Shown in pieces: positions 1 through 7,864 of a DNA stretch of 56,687 nucleotides. Source of the DNA: an uncultured Oscillospiraceae bacterium. Lineage in GTDB: Bacteria; Bacillota; Clostridia; Oscillospirales; Ruminococcaceae. Position 1 is the first letter of the stretch; the number at the start of each line of letters is the position of its first letter. The notes beneath the pieces were generated by a model. It did not search any database and was not told where the DNA came from. It saw only the letters and a list, made by a program, of their open reading frames with translations. The translations under genes and the position numbers were made by a program. The stretch spans positions 1 through 56,687 of the forward strand of contig CAJFOX010000037.1 in the NCBI GenBank assembly GCA_904397845.1, read 5' to 3'.

Positions 1-540
1 CTCTGGCTGATCCGGCGCAGCGCAAACCCCAAGGTCTGCCGGAAAAAGGTTACCGGGATCCTGAAACGCTATGCGGGGATCCGGCAGTTTCGGGTACTGA
101 CCGATCTGGATCTGGAGTTTGAGGGGAATACGGCCCACTTCGACCAGGTGCTGATTGGGTTTTATGGGATCTCCTTTATCACCTGCCTGGCAGAGACCGC
201 AGCTTATTATGGGCAGCAGGATGAAAAATGGAGCCGGGTAGACAGTGGAAACCGAAAGGTCTATTTCCCAAACCCACTGACGGAAGGGGAAAAGGGAATC
301 GATACGGTACGCCGGATTTTCTCCCAAAATAAAGTTTACAATATCCAGATGGAGCATTTGGTGGTTTTCGCCGGCGCCCGGAAAAAGACAGAGGTATACG
401 TCAAAGCGTCGGCGCCGGTACTGAAACGCAAGGAATTGAAGCGGCTGCTGGACAAGGTCAAATATCAAAAGGATAACAGCGTGGATGTAGAGGCGCTGGC
501 CGGGCTCTTGCAGAAATATGCCCGAAAGGGGTCGCGCTAA
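1..540 (+). CDS. NERD-like domain protein, 3' end only
   Basis: The reading frame is open from the first base, so the gene starts upstream of the window; the GTG at 148 is internal. The visible 179 residues contain FDQVLIGFYGISFIT, then a W/NP pattern (EKWSRVDS, YFPNPLTEG) and a later hydrophobic strand LVVFAG. This order resembles the NERD (nuclease-related) fold, in which a conserved FDxVLVGPxGVFVI strand is followed by W...NPxxQ. The usual glutamate/lysine pair after the first strand is not clearly kept (CLAETAAYYG), so nuclease activity is doubtful. The function in this cell is unknown. The gene ends at TAA just before a strong promoter for the next transcription unit. Confidence 0.6.
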   Translation, partial: LWLIRRSANPKVCRKKVTGILKRYAGIRQFRVLTDLDLEFEGNTAHFDQVLIGFYGISFITCLAETAAYYGQQDEKWSRVDSGNRKVYFPNPLTEGEKGIDTVRRIFSQNKVYNIQMEHLVVFAGARKKTEVYVKASAPVLKRKELKRLLDKVKYQKDNSVDVEALAGLLQKYARKGSR

Positions 541-551
541 AAGATATTTAC

Positions 552-580
552 TTGACATTTTTCGTTTGCTTTTTTATAAT
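552..580 (+). promoter_or_regulatory. Consensus sigma-A promoter of the oadB-like operon
   Basis: TTGACA at 552-557 and TATAAT at 575-580 are separated by exactly 17 bases. Both hexamers are perfect, so basal initiation should be strong and control is expected downstream, in the leader. Confidence 0.9.
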
Positions 581-588
581 ACAATAGG

Positions 589-677
589 TAAAAGGGAGTA
601 GCAAACGGCAGCGGCGTTGTGGTGTTCTGCGTCAATGCAAAGTCATTTTCTGCGGATCCTCTGGTTGCAAGACTTTT
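589..677 (+). promoter_or_regulatory. yybP-ykoY-type (Mn2+) riboswitch aptamer, probable
   Basis: The leader begins about where transcription should start and carries AAAAGGGAGTAGC near its 5' end, a GTCAATGC segment in the middle (near 631) and GCAAGACTTTT at 667-677. The 5' and 3' elements match the signature halves of the yybP-ykoY family (P1, then GGAGUAGC; and GCAAGA followed by the P1 complement). The P1 arms AAAAG and CTTTT pair. The 3' P1 arm is also the 5' arm of the terminator at 669-711, so aptamer and terminator exclude each other: ligand binding should permit read-through. I cannot run a covariance model; the sodium-sensing DUF1646 (Na+-I) class is the alternative to exclude. Confidence 0.72.
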
Positions 678-711
678 ATTATGGCTTCCCCTCCATAATA
701 AAAGTCTTTTT
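669..711 (+). terminator. Leader terminator (riboswitch expression platform)
   Basis: A perfect 16-bp stem pairs 669-684 with 693-708 around an 8-base loop and runs into a T tract. It lies between promoter and gene, so it acts as an attenuator. Its 5' arm overlaps the end of the predicted aptamer. Confidence 0.88.
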
Positions 712-737
712 CAATGCCCTGCAAAAAAAGTTTTGTA

Positions 738-754
738 CCGCCGCAGTACGGCGG
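738..754 (+). promoter_or_regulatory. Small GC hairpin just before the RBS
   Basis: CCGCCG (738-743) and CGGCGG (749-754) pair around CAGTA. The stem ends two bases before the AAAGGAG ribosome binding site at 756-762. It may insulate the RBS from the upstream attenuator; no switching partner is evident. Confidence 0.45.
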
Positions 755-772
755 GAAAGGAGTTTTTTACAA

Positions 773-1903
773 ATGGCGGATCTTTTCAGCAACGTGACCG
801 AGATCCAGTGGCAGATGGTGGTCATGTGGATCATCGGCGGCCTTTTGATCTGGCTGGCGATCAAAAAAGAAATGGAACCCACCCTGCTGTTGCCCATGGG
901 ATTTGGCGCAATTCTGGTCAACCTTCCCTGGTCCGGCGCGGTAGACCAGACTTACCCTACCGGCGTGGAACACGGTCCGATTGATGTGCTGTTTAACGCG
1001 GGCATAGCCAACGAACTGTTCCCTCTTTTGCTGTTCATCGGCATTGGCGCCATGATTGATTTCGGCCCTTTGCTCGCCAATCCCAAAATGATGCTTTTTG
1101 GCGCAGCGGCCCAGTTTGGCATCTTTTTCACCTTGAGCTTGGCGCGGCTGCTGGGCTTTTCGCTGGAGGATGCCGCTTCCGTAGCGATCATTGGTGCGGC
1201 GGATGGCCCGACCTCCATCTTTGTGTCTCAGTACTTCAATTCCAATTACATCGGCGCAATCATCGTTGCCGCTTACTCTTATATGGCGCTGGTCCCAATT
1301 GTGCAGCCGGCGGTCATCAAGCTGATTACCACGAAAAAAGAGCGGAGAATCAAGATGGATTATGCGGCGTCGGCAGTATCGAAACCGGTTCGCATTCTGT
1401 TTCCGATTTTGATTACCGTAATTGCGGGAATTATTGCACCCCGCTCGGTGGCGCTGGTCGGCTTTTTGATGTTTGGCAACCTGATCCGGGAATGCGGCGT
1501 GCTGGGCAGCCTTTCCCAGTCGGCGCAGAAGGAACTGGCGAACCTGATTACTTTGCTGCTGGGGCTTACTGTTTCTACTAAAATGCAGTGGCAGGCCTTT
1601 TTGAATCCACAGACCCTGATGATTATGGGCCTTGGCCTGATCGCCTTTATTTTCGATACCGCAGGCGGCGTGCTGTTTGCAAAATTCCTGAATTTGTTCT
1701 CCAAAAAGAAAATTAACCCCATGATTGGTGCGGCGGGCATTTCCGCATTCCCCATGTCCTCCCGTGTAGTACATAAAATGGGGCTGGCGGAAGATCCCAG
1801 CAACTTCCTGCTGATGCATGCAGCAGCGGCCAACGTTTCCGGCCAGATTGCTTCGGTCATCGCTGGCGGGCTGATTATCACGCTGGTATCCAACGCGCTG
1901 TAA
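773..1903 (+). CDS. Na+-transporting decarboxylase beta subunit (OadB/GcdB/MmdB family)
   Basis: This membrane subunit couples decarboxylation of carboxybiotin to Na+ export across the cytoplasmic membrane. The 376-residue product is the usual length for the GcdB/MmdB branch and is almost entirely hydrophobic helices. Family hallmarks are visible: an N-terminal QWQMVVMWIIGGLLIWLA helix, GIGAMIDFGPLLANP, and the substrate/ion region IIGAADGPTSIFVSQ. The ATG at 773 is chosen because it follows AAAGGAG by 10 bases; an upstream in-frame extension to 617 would cross the leader terminator. The next gene encodes a gamma-like peptide. No alpha (carboxyltransferase) or biotin carrier gene is present nearby, so the substrate (oxaloacetate, methylmalonyl-CoA or glutaconyl-CoA) cannot be set. 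Confidence 0.92.
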   Translation: MADLFSNVTEIQWQMVVMWIIGGLLIWLAIKKEMEPTLLLPMGFGAILVNLPWSGAVDQTYPTGVEHGPIDVLFNAGIANELFPLLLFIGIGAMIDFGPLLANPKMMLFGAAAQFGIFFTLSLARLLGFSLEDAASVAIIGAADGPTSIFVSQYFNSNYIGAIIVAAYSYMALVPIVQPAVIKLITTKKERRIKMDYAASAVSKPVRILFPILITVIAGIIAPRSVALVGFLMFGNLIRECGVLGSLSQSAQKELANLITLLLGLTVSTKMQWQAFLNPQTLMIMGLGLIAFIFDTAGGVLFAKFLNLFSKKKINPMIGAAGISAFPMSSRVVHKMGLAEDPSNFLLMHAAAANVSGQIASVIAGGLIITLVSNAL

Positions 1904-1919
1904 AAGGAGGATTTTTACC

Positions 1920-2051
1920 ATGTTTAATGTACAGGCCTTGCTGGACAGCCTGCCCATGATGGGCTATGGCATGCTGGGAATCTTTATTGCCGTGGCGGTT
2001 ATCATCTTGACGGTAGTCGTGCTGGGCAAAATTTTCCCGGTGAAGAAATAA
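1920..2051 (+). CDS. 43-aa gamma-like small membrane subunit of the decarboxylase
   Basis: A short gene preceded by AAAAGGAGG (1903-1911) with 8 bases to the ATG. The product is MFNVQALLDSLPMMGYGMLG followed by one hydrophobic helix (IFIAVAVIILTVVVLG) and a basic end, KIFPVKK. In oxaloacetate and related decarboxylases a small single-helix subunit (OadG/gamma or delta) anchors the soluble alpha subunit to beta. The position 16 bases after the beta gene, the shared operon and the single helix support that role. It lacks the long soluble Pro/Ala tail of classical OadG, so it is a minimal version. Confidence 0.75.
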   Translation: MFNVQALLDSLPMMGYGMLGIFIAVAVIILTVVVLGKIFPVKK

Positions 2052-2065
2052 CAGAAAATCTTTTG

Positions 2066-2095
2066 AAAAAAGCCGTGGTGCTCCACGGCTTTTTT
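2066..2095. terminator. Bidirectional terminator between the oadB operon and spoVAF-like gene
   Basis: AGCCGTGG (2071-2078) and CCACGGCT (2083-2090) form a stem with a TGCT loop, flanked by an A tract and a T tract. It can serve both converging units. Confidence 0.88.
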
Positions 2096-2103
2096 GTTTG
2101 CTT

Positions 2104-3486
2104 TCAGCGGTTTTCCAGTTTGTTCCGGATAAAAGTGCGTTTAAAATCCCGGGCGTTGAAAGGGATCAACGGATAAAGATAGCTTTTCCCTGATAGGGTC
2201 CGGGTACTGCATAAAAGGATCAAAAACAGGAGGATCCCACCTGCAAAACCCCATAAGCCAAAGCATCCGGTGAGCACCAGAAGACCCAGGCGGACAAATT
2301 TAAAGGCAAAGCCCAATTCCAGGCTTGGCTGGGCATAATTGGCAATAGCTGTGAAAGCGGCATACAAAATTGTTTCCGGTACGAACCAGCCGGATTGAAC
2401 CGCAAAATCCCCTAATAACAACGCCCCGATGATACTCAAGGAATTGCTCATGATGCTGGGGGTGTTGGTGGAGGCCATCCGAAGCCCGTCTACTGCGAAT
2501 TCCAGCACCAGAAGCTGCGCTAAAAGCGGCACGCCGTTGGGCTCTGACACACCGATAAAGGCCAGCCAGGGCGGGATCCATTGCGGATGTTCCACCAGCA
2601 GAAGCCACAATGGCGTTAAAAACAGGGTCAACAAAAAAATAATGATACGGGTAATCCGAAGATAGGTTCCAGTGATAGGCGGGAAATAATAATCGTCCGC
2701 CTCCCGGAAAAAATCGAAGATGCCGGACGGTAGGATCATAGCGGAAGGGGAATTGTCTACCAGGATGACGACGCGCCCTTCCAACAGGGCGGAAGAGGCG
2801 GTATCCGGCCGCTCCGTATAGCGGGTTTTAGGGAAAGGGTTACGCCATTTGCTGGAAATCAGCGCTTCAGCCAGGCTTTCCTGGCTCATCGTCAGCCCCT
2901 GCACTTTAATGCGGCCGATCCTCTCTTTTATCCGCTGGACCAGCTCCAGATCTGCCCGGTCCTCCATATAGCAGACGACAATATCCGTATGGGAGCTTTC
3001 TCCCACGGAAAAAATGGACATGGTCAGCTTGGGATCCCGGATGCGGCGGCGGATCAAAGCGGTATTGAACACTACCGTCTCTACAAAGCCATCGCGGCTT
3101 CCCCGCAGAACCTTATCCTTTTCCGGCTCCTCTACGCTGCGGGCGGGGTACGTGCGGATATCAATCAGCGCACAAGCGGAAAACCCTTGGATGAACAGCC
3201 CCAGATTTCCGGAAAGAATGGCTGTGCAAGCGGCATCCAAATGATCTTCTTCCGCGACCTCGACGTATGGAATGATCCGGCGGGAAAAATGCTGCATATC
3301 CGGCGTGTCTTCCCATATGGAGATGTCCAGTTTCAGAAAATACTCCAGCATCTTTTCCATGATCTCGTCTTTGATCATGCCATCTATGAACAAAAGGGTA
3401 CATTGCCGGCCGGCGATTTCCATATCCCGGCGGACCAGGTCAAAGGATTTTTCCGGCTGGAGGATCCCCAGCATTTTTTCCAACAT
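2104..3486 (-). CDS. spoVAF: SpoVAF-like GerA-family spore germination membrane protein
   Basis: GerA-family A-type subunits sit in the inner spore membrane and take part in germinant response; SpoVAF belongs to this family. The 460-residue product has a soluble N-terminal half with RGSRDGFVETVVFNTALIRR and VGESSHTDIVV, then EGRVVILVDNSPSAMILPSG, then about five hydrophobic helices and the tail YLYPLIPFN. The RGxRDGFVE and YLYPLIPFN motifs favour the SpoVAF branch over GerAA/GerBA receptors. It stands alone, away from any spoVA operon or GerB/GerC genes. The RBS AAAGGGGGC is 6 bases from ATG and is buried in a hairpin (3489-3533). Forespore expression is expected, but no sigma-G promoter was identified. 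Confidence 0.82.
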   Translation of the reverse strand: MLEKMLGILQPEKSFDLVRRDMEIAGRQCTLLFIDGMIKDEIMEKMLEYFLKLDISIWEDTPDMQHFSRRIIPYVEVAEEDHLDAACTAILSGNLGLFIQGFSACALIDIRTYPARSVEEPEKDKVLRGSRDGFVETVVFNTALIRRRIRDPKLTMSIFSVGESSHTDIVVCYMEDRADLELVQRIKERIGRIKVQGLTMSQESLAEALISSKWRNPFPKTRYTERPDTASSALLEGRVVILVDNSPSAMILPSGIFDFFREADDYYFPPITGTYLRITRIIIFLLTLFLTPLWLLLVEHPQWIPPWLAFIGVSEPNGVPLLAQLLVLEFAVDGLRMASTNTPSIMSNSLSIIGALLLGDFAVQSGWFVPETILYAAFTAIANYAQPSLELGFAFKFVRLGLLVLTGCFGLWGFAGGILLFLILLCSTRTLSGKSYLYPLIPFNARDFKRTFIRNKLENR

Positions 3487-3488
3487 TC

Positions 3489-3533
3489 AAAAGCCCCCTT
3501 TCGGCTGATTTATTGTTTGCGAAAGAGGCTTTT
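3489..3533 (-). promoter_or_regulatory. Hairpin that covers the spoVAF-like ribosome binding site
   Basis: Arms at 3489-3502 and 3521-3533 pair as AAAAGCC/GGCTTTT plus CTTTCG/CGAAAG with a small mismatch. On the minus-strand transcript the 3' arm contains the GGGGG Shine-Dalgarno, so the fold would hinder initiation. Confidence 0.5.
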
Positions 3534-3623
3534 TTATGCGAAAGCGAAAAACGGCGGCAGATGCGTTGTAAAAAAGCCCCCGCAAAGAGGGCAGACATTT
3601 TACGGCATTCCTCTTGTTCCGGC

Positions 3624-3655
3624 AAAAAGCCTCCCCGCCAGCGGGGAGGCTTTTT
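3624..3655 (-). terminator. Terminator of the diguanylate cyclase gene
   Basis: A 15-bp stem pairs 3624-3638 with 3641-3655, GC-rich inside and A/T-rich at the ends, directly abutting the stop codon of the gene at 3655. The minus-strand product ends in a U run. Confidence 0.9.
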
Positions 3656-5910
3656 TAGATATCCTTTCGGTATTTGGTAATGTCATAACAGGTCAGCAAT
3701 ACCGCGTCAAGCCCATCCCATTCTATGGTGCTGGCGCTGACTGCGCTCCAGATCCCCAGTCGAGGGTTAAAAATTTCCAGATAGCCCTCCTCATTGCGGG
3801 CTGGACATCCTTCACAGGGAGCGTTCCGCTGGAAAAAGGCTCCGTAACAGCAATGCCCAGCAGCGGCAAACGGATATTGCTGTTTCATCTTCTTATTGAG
3901 GTACAGCAATCGAAAGTCCTTTTGGCTGACGGCATAAAGCGACGCGTTTTGCCGGTCCAGCAGATCCTGCATGCGGCGCAGATTTCTGTTTGCCCGCTGC
4001 TGCGCCCGCTTTTTGGAAAGAAAGATGCCGATCAGCTCGGAAAGTCTCGTCAGAGCGGTGACTTCCTCTTCTGTCCACAGGCGATTGCCGGTGCACTCGT
4101 CAAACCCTACGAATCCGGAGAATTCCCCGTTGCAGCGCATCATACACTGCATCATAGAATAAATCTTCTGGGCCGGGGGCTGCTTTTGCCGGAAGCTCAG
4201 CGCATTTTCGGCATTCTGGCAGAAAAATACGCCGTTTTTGTCGAATTGTTCCCCATAGCAGGACAGAGAGCCGTAGGAAAGGTTCTGCAGATTTTCTCTT
4301 TGCGGGGAAATACCGTTGTTGCACCACTCAAAGGTATTGCTGCAGAAAGAACCGTCCTCGGAATTTTCAAAAACATATGCCCGGCTAGCACCCAATTGGC
4401 TTCCAATGGTCTCTAATATCAGCGGAATGGTTTTCTCAATGTCCTTTGCCTGATACAGGGTCAGGAAAACATCTTCCATCAGCTGCCGAATACCGGCGGC
4501 TGACAAACGGCGGGAATGAACAGGTGGTTTGGGGCCGGGCGAATCCGGCAAAGGGCATGTCATCTGCGAAGAATACAGACAGGAAGTATTTTTCCCTTTT
4601 CTTTTCGCTTGATACAGCGCAATATCCGCACACTGATACAGGCTTCGAAAATCACGGCCGTCGGCCGGAAAAAGGGAAATGCCGATACTGCAGGAAATGG
4701 AAATATGGTGTTTTTCCTGGAAAAGCTTCTGAGCCAGAGTCAGAAACCGCAGGGATTTTTGGAAAGCAGCCTGTGGCGAAGAAACGCCCTTCAGCAAAAC
4801 AAGGAATTCGTCGCCGCCAACCCGGCCCACCAGGTCGCTGACACGGGTTTCGCCACAAATGGAGGCGGACAAATCGGTCAGGAGCACGTCCCCAAACAGA
4901 TGGCCCATCGTATCGTTGGCGAATTTAAAATTATCGATATCGATCATCAAAAGCGCGCATTGGTCATCCGGGTGGGCGGCCAGATATTGTTCAACCAGAT
5001 GCTGGATGGCCGCTTTGTTATAAAGGTTTGTCAGCGGATCCCTCTCCGCTTTTTTACGCAATGAGTCGATCATCCGCTTTTCTTCATCTATGTTGACGAT
5101 CATGCCAACAATTTTTAAGGGCCCGCCATCTGTCCCCTGCCGGCAGGCCGCCTGGATTCGAAACCAAGAAAAGGCTCCGCTTTTGGTTCGGATTTGGCAT
5201 TCCTGGGACAGAAAGGGAGTGCCCCGGATCATCTCATCCAGCATTTGACGGAGAACATCCACATCTTTCGGTTTAAGATGCCCGCGCTTTTTCATCTGAT
5301 GAAAATCCAGTATGTCCATCGGGGGATATCCGAAAATTTCCATCCAGTTGGCAGAGAACAAAAGGGAATTGGTGTTTTTCTCCCATTCGAAAATAACGTT
5401 TTGGGACTGTTGCATAACCATATGATGCCAATCCAGGCTCAGGCGGAGATCCTCTCGGGTCTCGCACAGGTCGGTGATATCCGTCAAGGTGAAAAAGAGA
5501 GCCTGACCGTCTTCTTCCTGCGCGCAGCAGCGGGTCTCGGCGATCCAGCGGCAGGCGCCGTTTTTACACAATATCCGGTATTCGCTGGAAAGGATGCTGC
5601 CGTTCTTCCCTTGCGGAATGGCTGGCTCGTGAACCCGCTTCCGGTCGTCTGGATGGATCAGATTCAAGTAGGCATTGGCAAAAAGGGAGGAAATCTCCTC
5701 TCGCGTATAGCCGGTCAAATTCAAAAAGCCGTCGTTGATATGTAAGATCGTAAATGAATCGTCGTTTTTGCATTTGAGCATCCCACAGGGGGTATTGTTG
5801 ATCAGTACCGCCATTTCCAACACCTGCCGGTACCGCTCCTCCAAAGAAAGGTCCGGATCCGGGAGCCACATATTGCCCGGCCAGATTTTTTGTGAATAAA
5901 GGTTTGCCAT
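3655..5910 (-). CDS. Multi-sensor diguanylate cyclase (PAS-PAS-GGDEF-GAF-PAS)
   Basis: Predicted to make cyclic di-GMP from two GTP in the cytosol in response to bound ligands. The 751-residue product has two PAS domains with PAC-like ends (about 25-140 and 145-275), a GGDEF domain (about 290-450) with intact RVGGDEF near residue 365 and an RVSD inhibitory site five residues before it, a GAF-like domain (about 470-615), and a C-terminal PAS variant with a cysteine cluster (HCCYGAFF then PCEGCPARN). No membrane helix or EAL domain is present. The ATG at 5910 follows AAAGGGGGAG; the frame is open further upstream but without an RBS. Its domain order, with sensors on both sides of GGDEF, is uncommon. 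Confidence 0.88.
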   Translation of the reverse strand: MANLYSQKIWPGNMWLPDPDLSLEERYRQVLEMAVLINNTPCGMLKCKNDDSFTILHINDGFLNLTGYTREEISSLFANAYLNLIHPDDRKRVHEPAIPQGKNGSILSSEYRILCKNGACRWIAETRCCAQEEDGQALFFTLTDITDLCETREDLRLSLDWHHMVMQQSQNVIFEWEKNTNSLLFSANWMEIFGYPPMDILDFHQMKKRGHLKPKDVDVLRQMLDEMIRGTPFLSQECQIRTKSGAFSWFRIQAACRQGTDGGPLKIVGMIVNIDEEKRMIDSLRKKAERDPLTNLYNKAAIQHLVEQYLAAHPDDQCALLMIDIDNFKFANDTMGHLFGDVLLTDLSASICGETRVSDLVGRVGGDEFLVLLKGVSSPQAAFQKSLRFLTLAQKLFQEKHHISISCSIGISLFPADGRDFRSLYQCADIALYQAKRKGKNTSCLYSSQMTCPLPDSPGPKPPVHSRRLSAAGIRQLMEDVFLTLYQAKDIEKTIPLILETIGSQLGASRAYVFENSEDGSFCSNTFEWCNNGISPQRENLQNLSYGSLSCYGEQFDKNGVFFCQNAENALSFRQKQPPAQKIYSMMQCMMRCNGEFSGFVGFDECTGNRLWTEEEVTALTRLSELIGIFLSKKRAQQRANRNLRRMQDLLDRQNASLYAVSQKDFRLLYLNKKMKQQYPFAAAGHCCYGAFFQRNAPCEGCPARNEEGYLEIFNPRLGIWSAVSASTIEWDGLDAVLLTCYDITKYRKDI

Positions 5911-5964
5911 CGCGCGCTCCCCCTTTCGTTTTTCTCCTGAAGGAAAGAAAAGATAGATATCCTT

Positions 5965-5993
5965 ATTATAACAATCCAGCAGCCGCTTGGCTA
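5965..5993 (-). promoter_or_regulatory. Promoter of the diguanylate cyclase gene
   Basis: On the minus strand TAGCCA (5993-5988) and TATAAT (5970-5965) are 17 bases apart. The -10 is perfect and the -35 is weak (4 of 6), which suggests activator help or low basal expression. Confidence 0.6.
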
Positions 5994-6057
5994 GGAGAAT
6001 CGACCCAAAATGTGTGCTGGTTTTTCTCATAAACCGGGAAACAGATAGGCCTTTTGA

Positions 6058-6086
6058 TTGCCATTCCCGGCAGTTTATGGTATGAT
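6058..6086 (+). promoter_or_regulatory. Promoter of the mscS-like gene
   Basis: TTGCCA at 6058-6063 and TATGAT at 6081-6086 are 17 bases apart, about 25 bases before the RBS AAAGGAG (6111-6117). Confidence 0.65.
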
Positions 6087-6126
6087 TGAAAAAACCGCAT
6101 GGAACAGTTGAAAGGAGAGAACACCA

Positions 6127-6942
6127 GTGAAGCTGGAAGAATGGATGAATTATCAGATTGGCCAAATTTCAGTGGGAAAAATCCTTTCCGCGTTGCTTTT
6201 ACTATGTGTCTGCCTGGCAGTCGCCAAACTTCTTATGAAGCTGGTGGGCCGGATGATCCTGCGGTTGAAGGTGGAGAAGAGCCTGCACCATTTTATCCGT
6301 TCCGCCGCAAAATTCGGCCTTTTGTTTTTGACTGTGCTGATCGTTGCCGACAGCATCGGCATCCCCGTTACCTCTTTGGTGACAGTGCTAGGCGTTGTAG
6401 GCCTGTCCGTTTCCCTAGCGGTGCAGGATTCGCTGGCAAAACTGACTAGCGGGCTAACCTTGCTTGCGGCCAAGCCTTTTGTAGTAGGCGATTTTATCGA
6501 TGCGGGTTCGGTTAGCGGTACGGTGCAGGAGATCGGTTTGATCTATACCTGCTTATCGACGCCGGACAATAAAAAGATTTATCTGCCCAATAATGACATT
6601 GCCAGCGCGCGGATTACCAATTATTCGGCCCAGACGACCCGCCGGGTGGATGTAGTTGTCTGCGCTTCCTATGACGACGATCCCGAAAGGGTCAAGGAGG
6701 CGCTGCGCCAGGCGCTGGAATCGGTGCCCGGCCCCTTGGAGGACCCGGCTCCGTTTATTGGCATTACCGGCTATTTGGATAGCAGTATTCAGTATACCGT
6801 AAGGGCATGGGTGAAAAATGTCGATTATTGGGACGTTTATTACGCGCTGCTGGAAAAAGTCCGGCAGTCGTTTAGTCAAAACGGCGTAGAAATGACCTAT
6901 AATCATCTGAATGTACACCTGGTCGGCGAGACGAAAGAATAA
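6127..6942 (+). CDS. MscS-family small-conductance mechanosensitive channel
   Basis: MscS channels release solutes on hypo-osmotic shock. The 271-residue protein matches the family length and has three N-terminal helices; TM3 carries the pore signature TVLGVVGLSVSLAVQDSLAK, followed by the beta domain AAKPFVVGDFID and YLPNNDI. A soluble alpha/beta C-terminal domain follows. The start is GTG, nine bases after AAAGGAG; an ATG seven codons later is possible. It is divergent from the diguanylate cyclase gene, sharing a roughly 215-base intergenic region with separate promoters, and forms a single-gene unit. Confidence 0.93.
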   Translation: MKLEEWMNYQIGQISVGKILSALLLLCVCLAVAKLLMKLVGRMILRLKVEKSLHHFIRSAAKFGLLFLTVLIVADSIGIPVTSLVTVLGVVGLSVSLAVQDSLAKLTSGLTLLAAKPFVVGDFIDAGSVSGTVQEIGLIYTCLSTPDNKKIYLPNNDIASARITNYSAQTTRRVDVVVCASYDDDPERVKEALRQALESVPGPLEDPAPFIGITGYLDSSIQYTVRAWVKNVDYWDVYYALLEKVRQSFSQNGVEMTYNHLNVHLVGETKE

Positions 6943-7275
6943 AAAGCATAAAGACAATGTCAGTTTGTGGAAAAAGAAAATAAGATATCATGAGTTTCTC
7001 ATCAAAAGTGGGAATCTTTTGAAAAGGCCCGTCTTTTTCGCCGCCGGTCGAAAGAAAAGAACATCCCGGAATCCATCCTTTTGCGGAAAGAGGATATCTG
7101 CATGGCCTTACAATCGATGCGGCACGGCGGCGTATGCAGGGGCTTTTTAAGGCGTTTTTTGTAAATAGGCCTGCGATTTTTCCGGCTTCATGGAAAAAGG
7201 GCGCTTATACCGGTGCGCCGGTTTTCGAAAATGCCAGATAGAAGCCCTGACGTGCGGGCAAAGGAGGAAGCAGCA
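6943..7275 (+). other. Gene-poor spacer before the GNAT gene
   Basis: This 333-base stretch has no ORF with an RBS that I can support. It contains a small stem TGAG-TTTC-TCA near 7000 and scattered short repeats of GG-rich sequence, but no convincing promoter, terminator or known RNA motif. Confidence 0.4.
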
Positions 7276-7839
7276 TTGAAATACAGTGAACTGGAGACCC
7301 CGCGCCTGGTCCTGCGTGGATGGAGAGAGTCGGATCTGGAGGATCTTTTTGCCTATTGCAGCAATCCTGAAGTGGGGCCAGACGCCGGCTGGCAGCCCCA
7401 CGCGGACAAAAGCGTTTCCCGTGGGGTCTTGCACCAGTTTATGGATTCCGGCGAGGTTTGGGCAGTTGTAGACCGCCGGTCCCGCCGGGTGATCGGTTCC
7501 ATTGGGCTTCACGAGGAGAAGCGCCGGGACAATGCCAACTGCCGGATGCTCGGCTACGCTCTGGGGAAAGACCACTGGGGAAAAGGGCTGATGACCGAAG
7601 CGGCACAGGCAGTTCTGCGTTATGCATTCGAAACCCTGTGCCTGGAAATGGTGACCGTTTATCACTACCCATCTAACAGCCGTTCCAGCCGGGTTATTGA
7701 AAAATGCGGATTTCACTATGAAGGGACGCTGCGCCGGGGGACGACCCGGTTTGACGGGCAGGTGCTGGATAACGTCTGTTATTCCCTTTTACGGGAAGAA
7801 TATGAAGCGATGCATGCGGATGAAGCGGCGCATCGTTGA
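7276..7839 (+). CDS. GNAT-family N-acetyltransferase (RimJ/RimL-like)
   Basis: Transfers an acetyl group from acetyl-CoA to an amine acceptor that cannot be named from sequence. The 187 residues open with ELETPRLVLRGWRESDLEDL, the normal RimJ/RimL start, and contain the acetyl-CoA pyrophosphate-binding segment GKDHWGKGLMTEAAQAVL and the late motif NSRSSRVIEKCGFHYEG. A TTG start at 7276 is preferred because AAAGGAGG lies at 7260-7267, eight bases upstream; the longer frame to 7213 lacks an RBS. The next gene follows after 61 bases containing an 18-base palindrome. Confidence 0.9.
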   Translation: MKYSELETPRLVLRGWRESDLEDLFAYCSNPEVGPDAGWQPHADKSVSRGVLHQFMDSGEVWAVVDRRSRRVIGSIGLHEEKRRDNANCRMLGYALGKDHWGKGLMTEAAQAVLRYAFETLCLEMVTVYHYPSNSRSSRVIEKCGFHYEGTLRRGTTRFDGQVLDNVCYSLLREEYEAMHADEAAHR

Positions 7840-7864
7840 AAAGGCAAAAAAGGAAGAAGAACCC

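Noticed and set aside
767-1957. A 396-residue minus-strand frame opposite oadB
   Set aside because: Opposite a clear gene, low-complexity composition, no RBS. A shadow of codon bias.
3440-3625. 61-residue minus-strand frame between spoVAF-like and cyclase genes
   Set aside because: It overlaps the spoVAF start and crosses the hairpin; no RBS.
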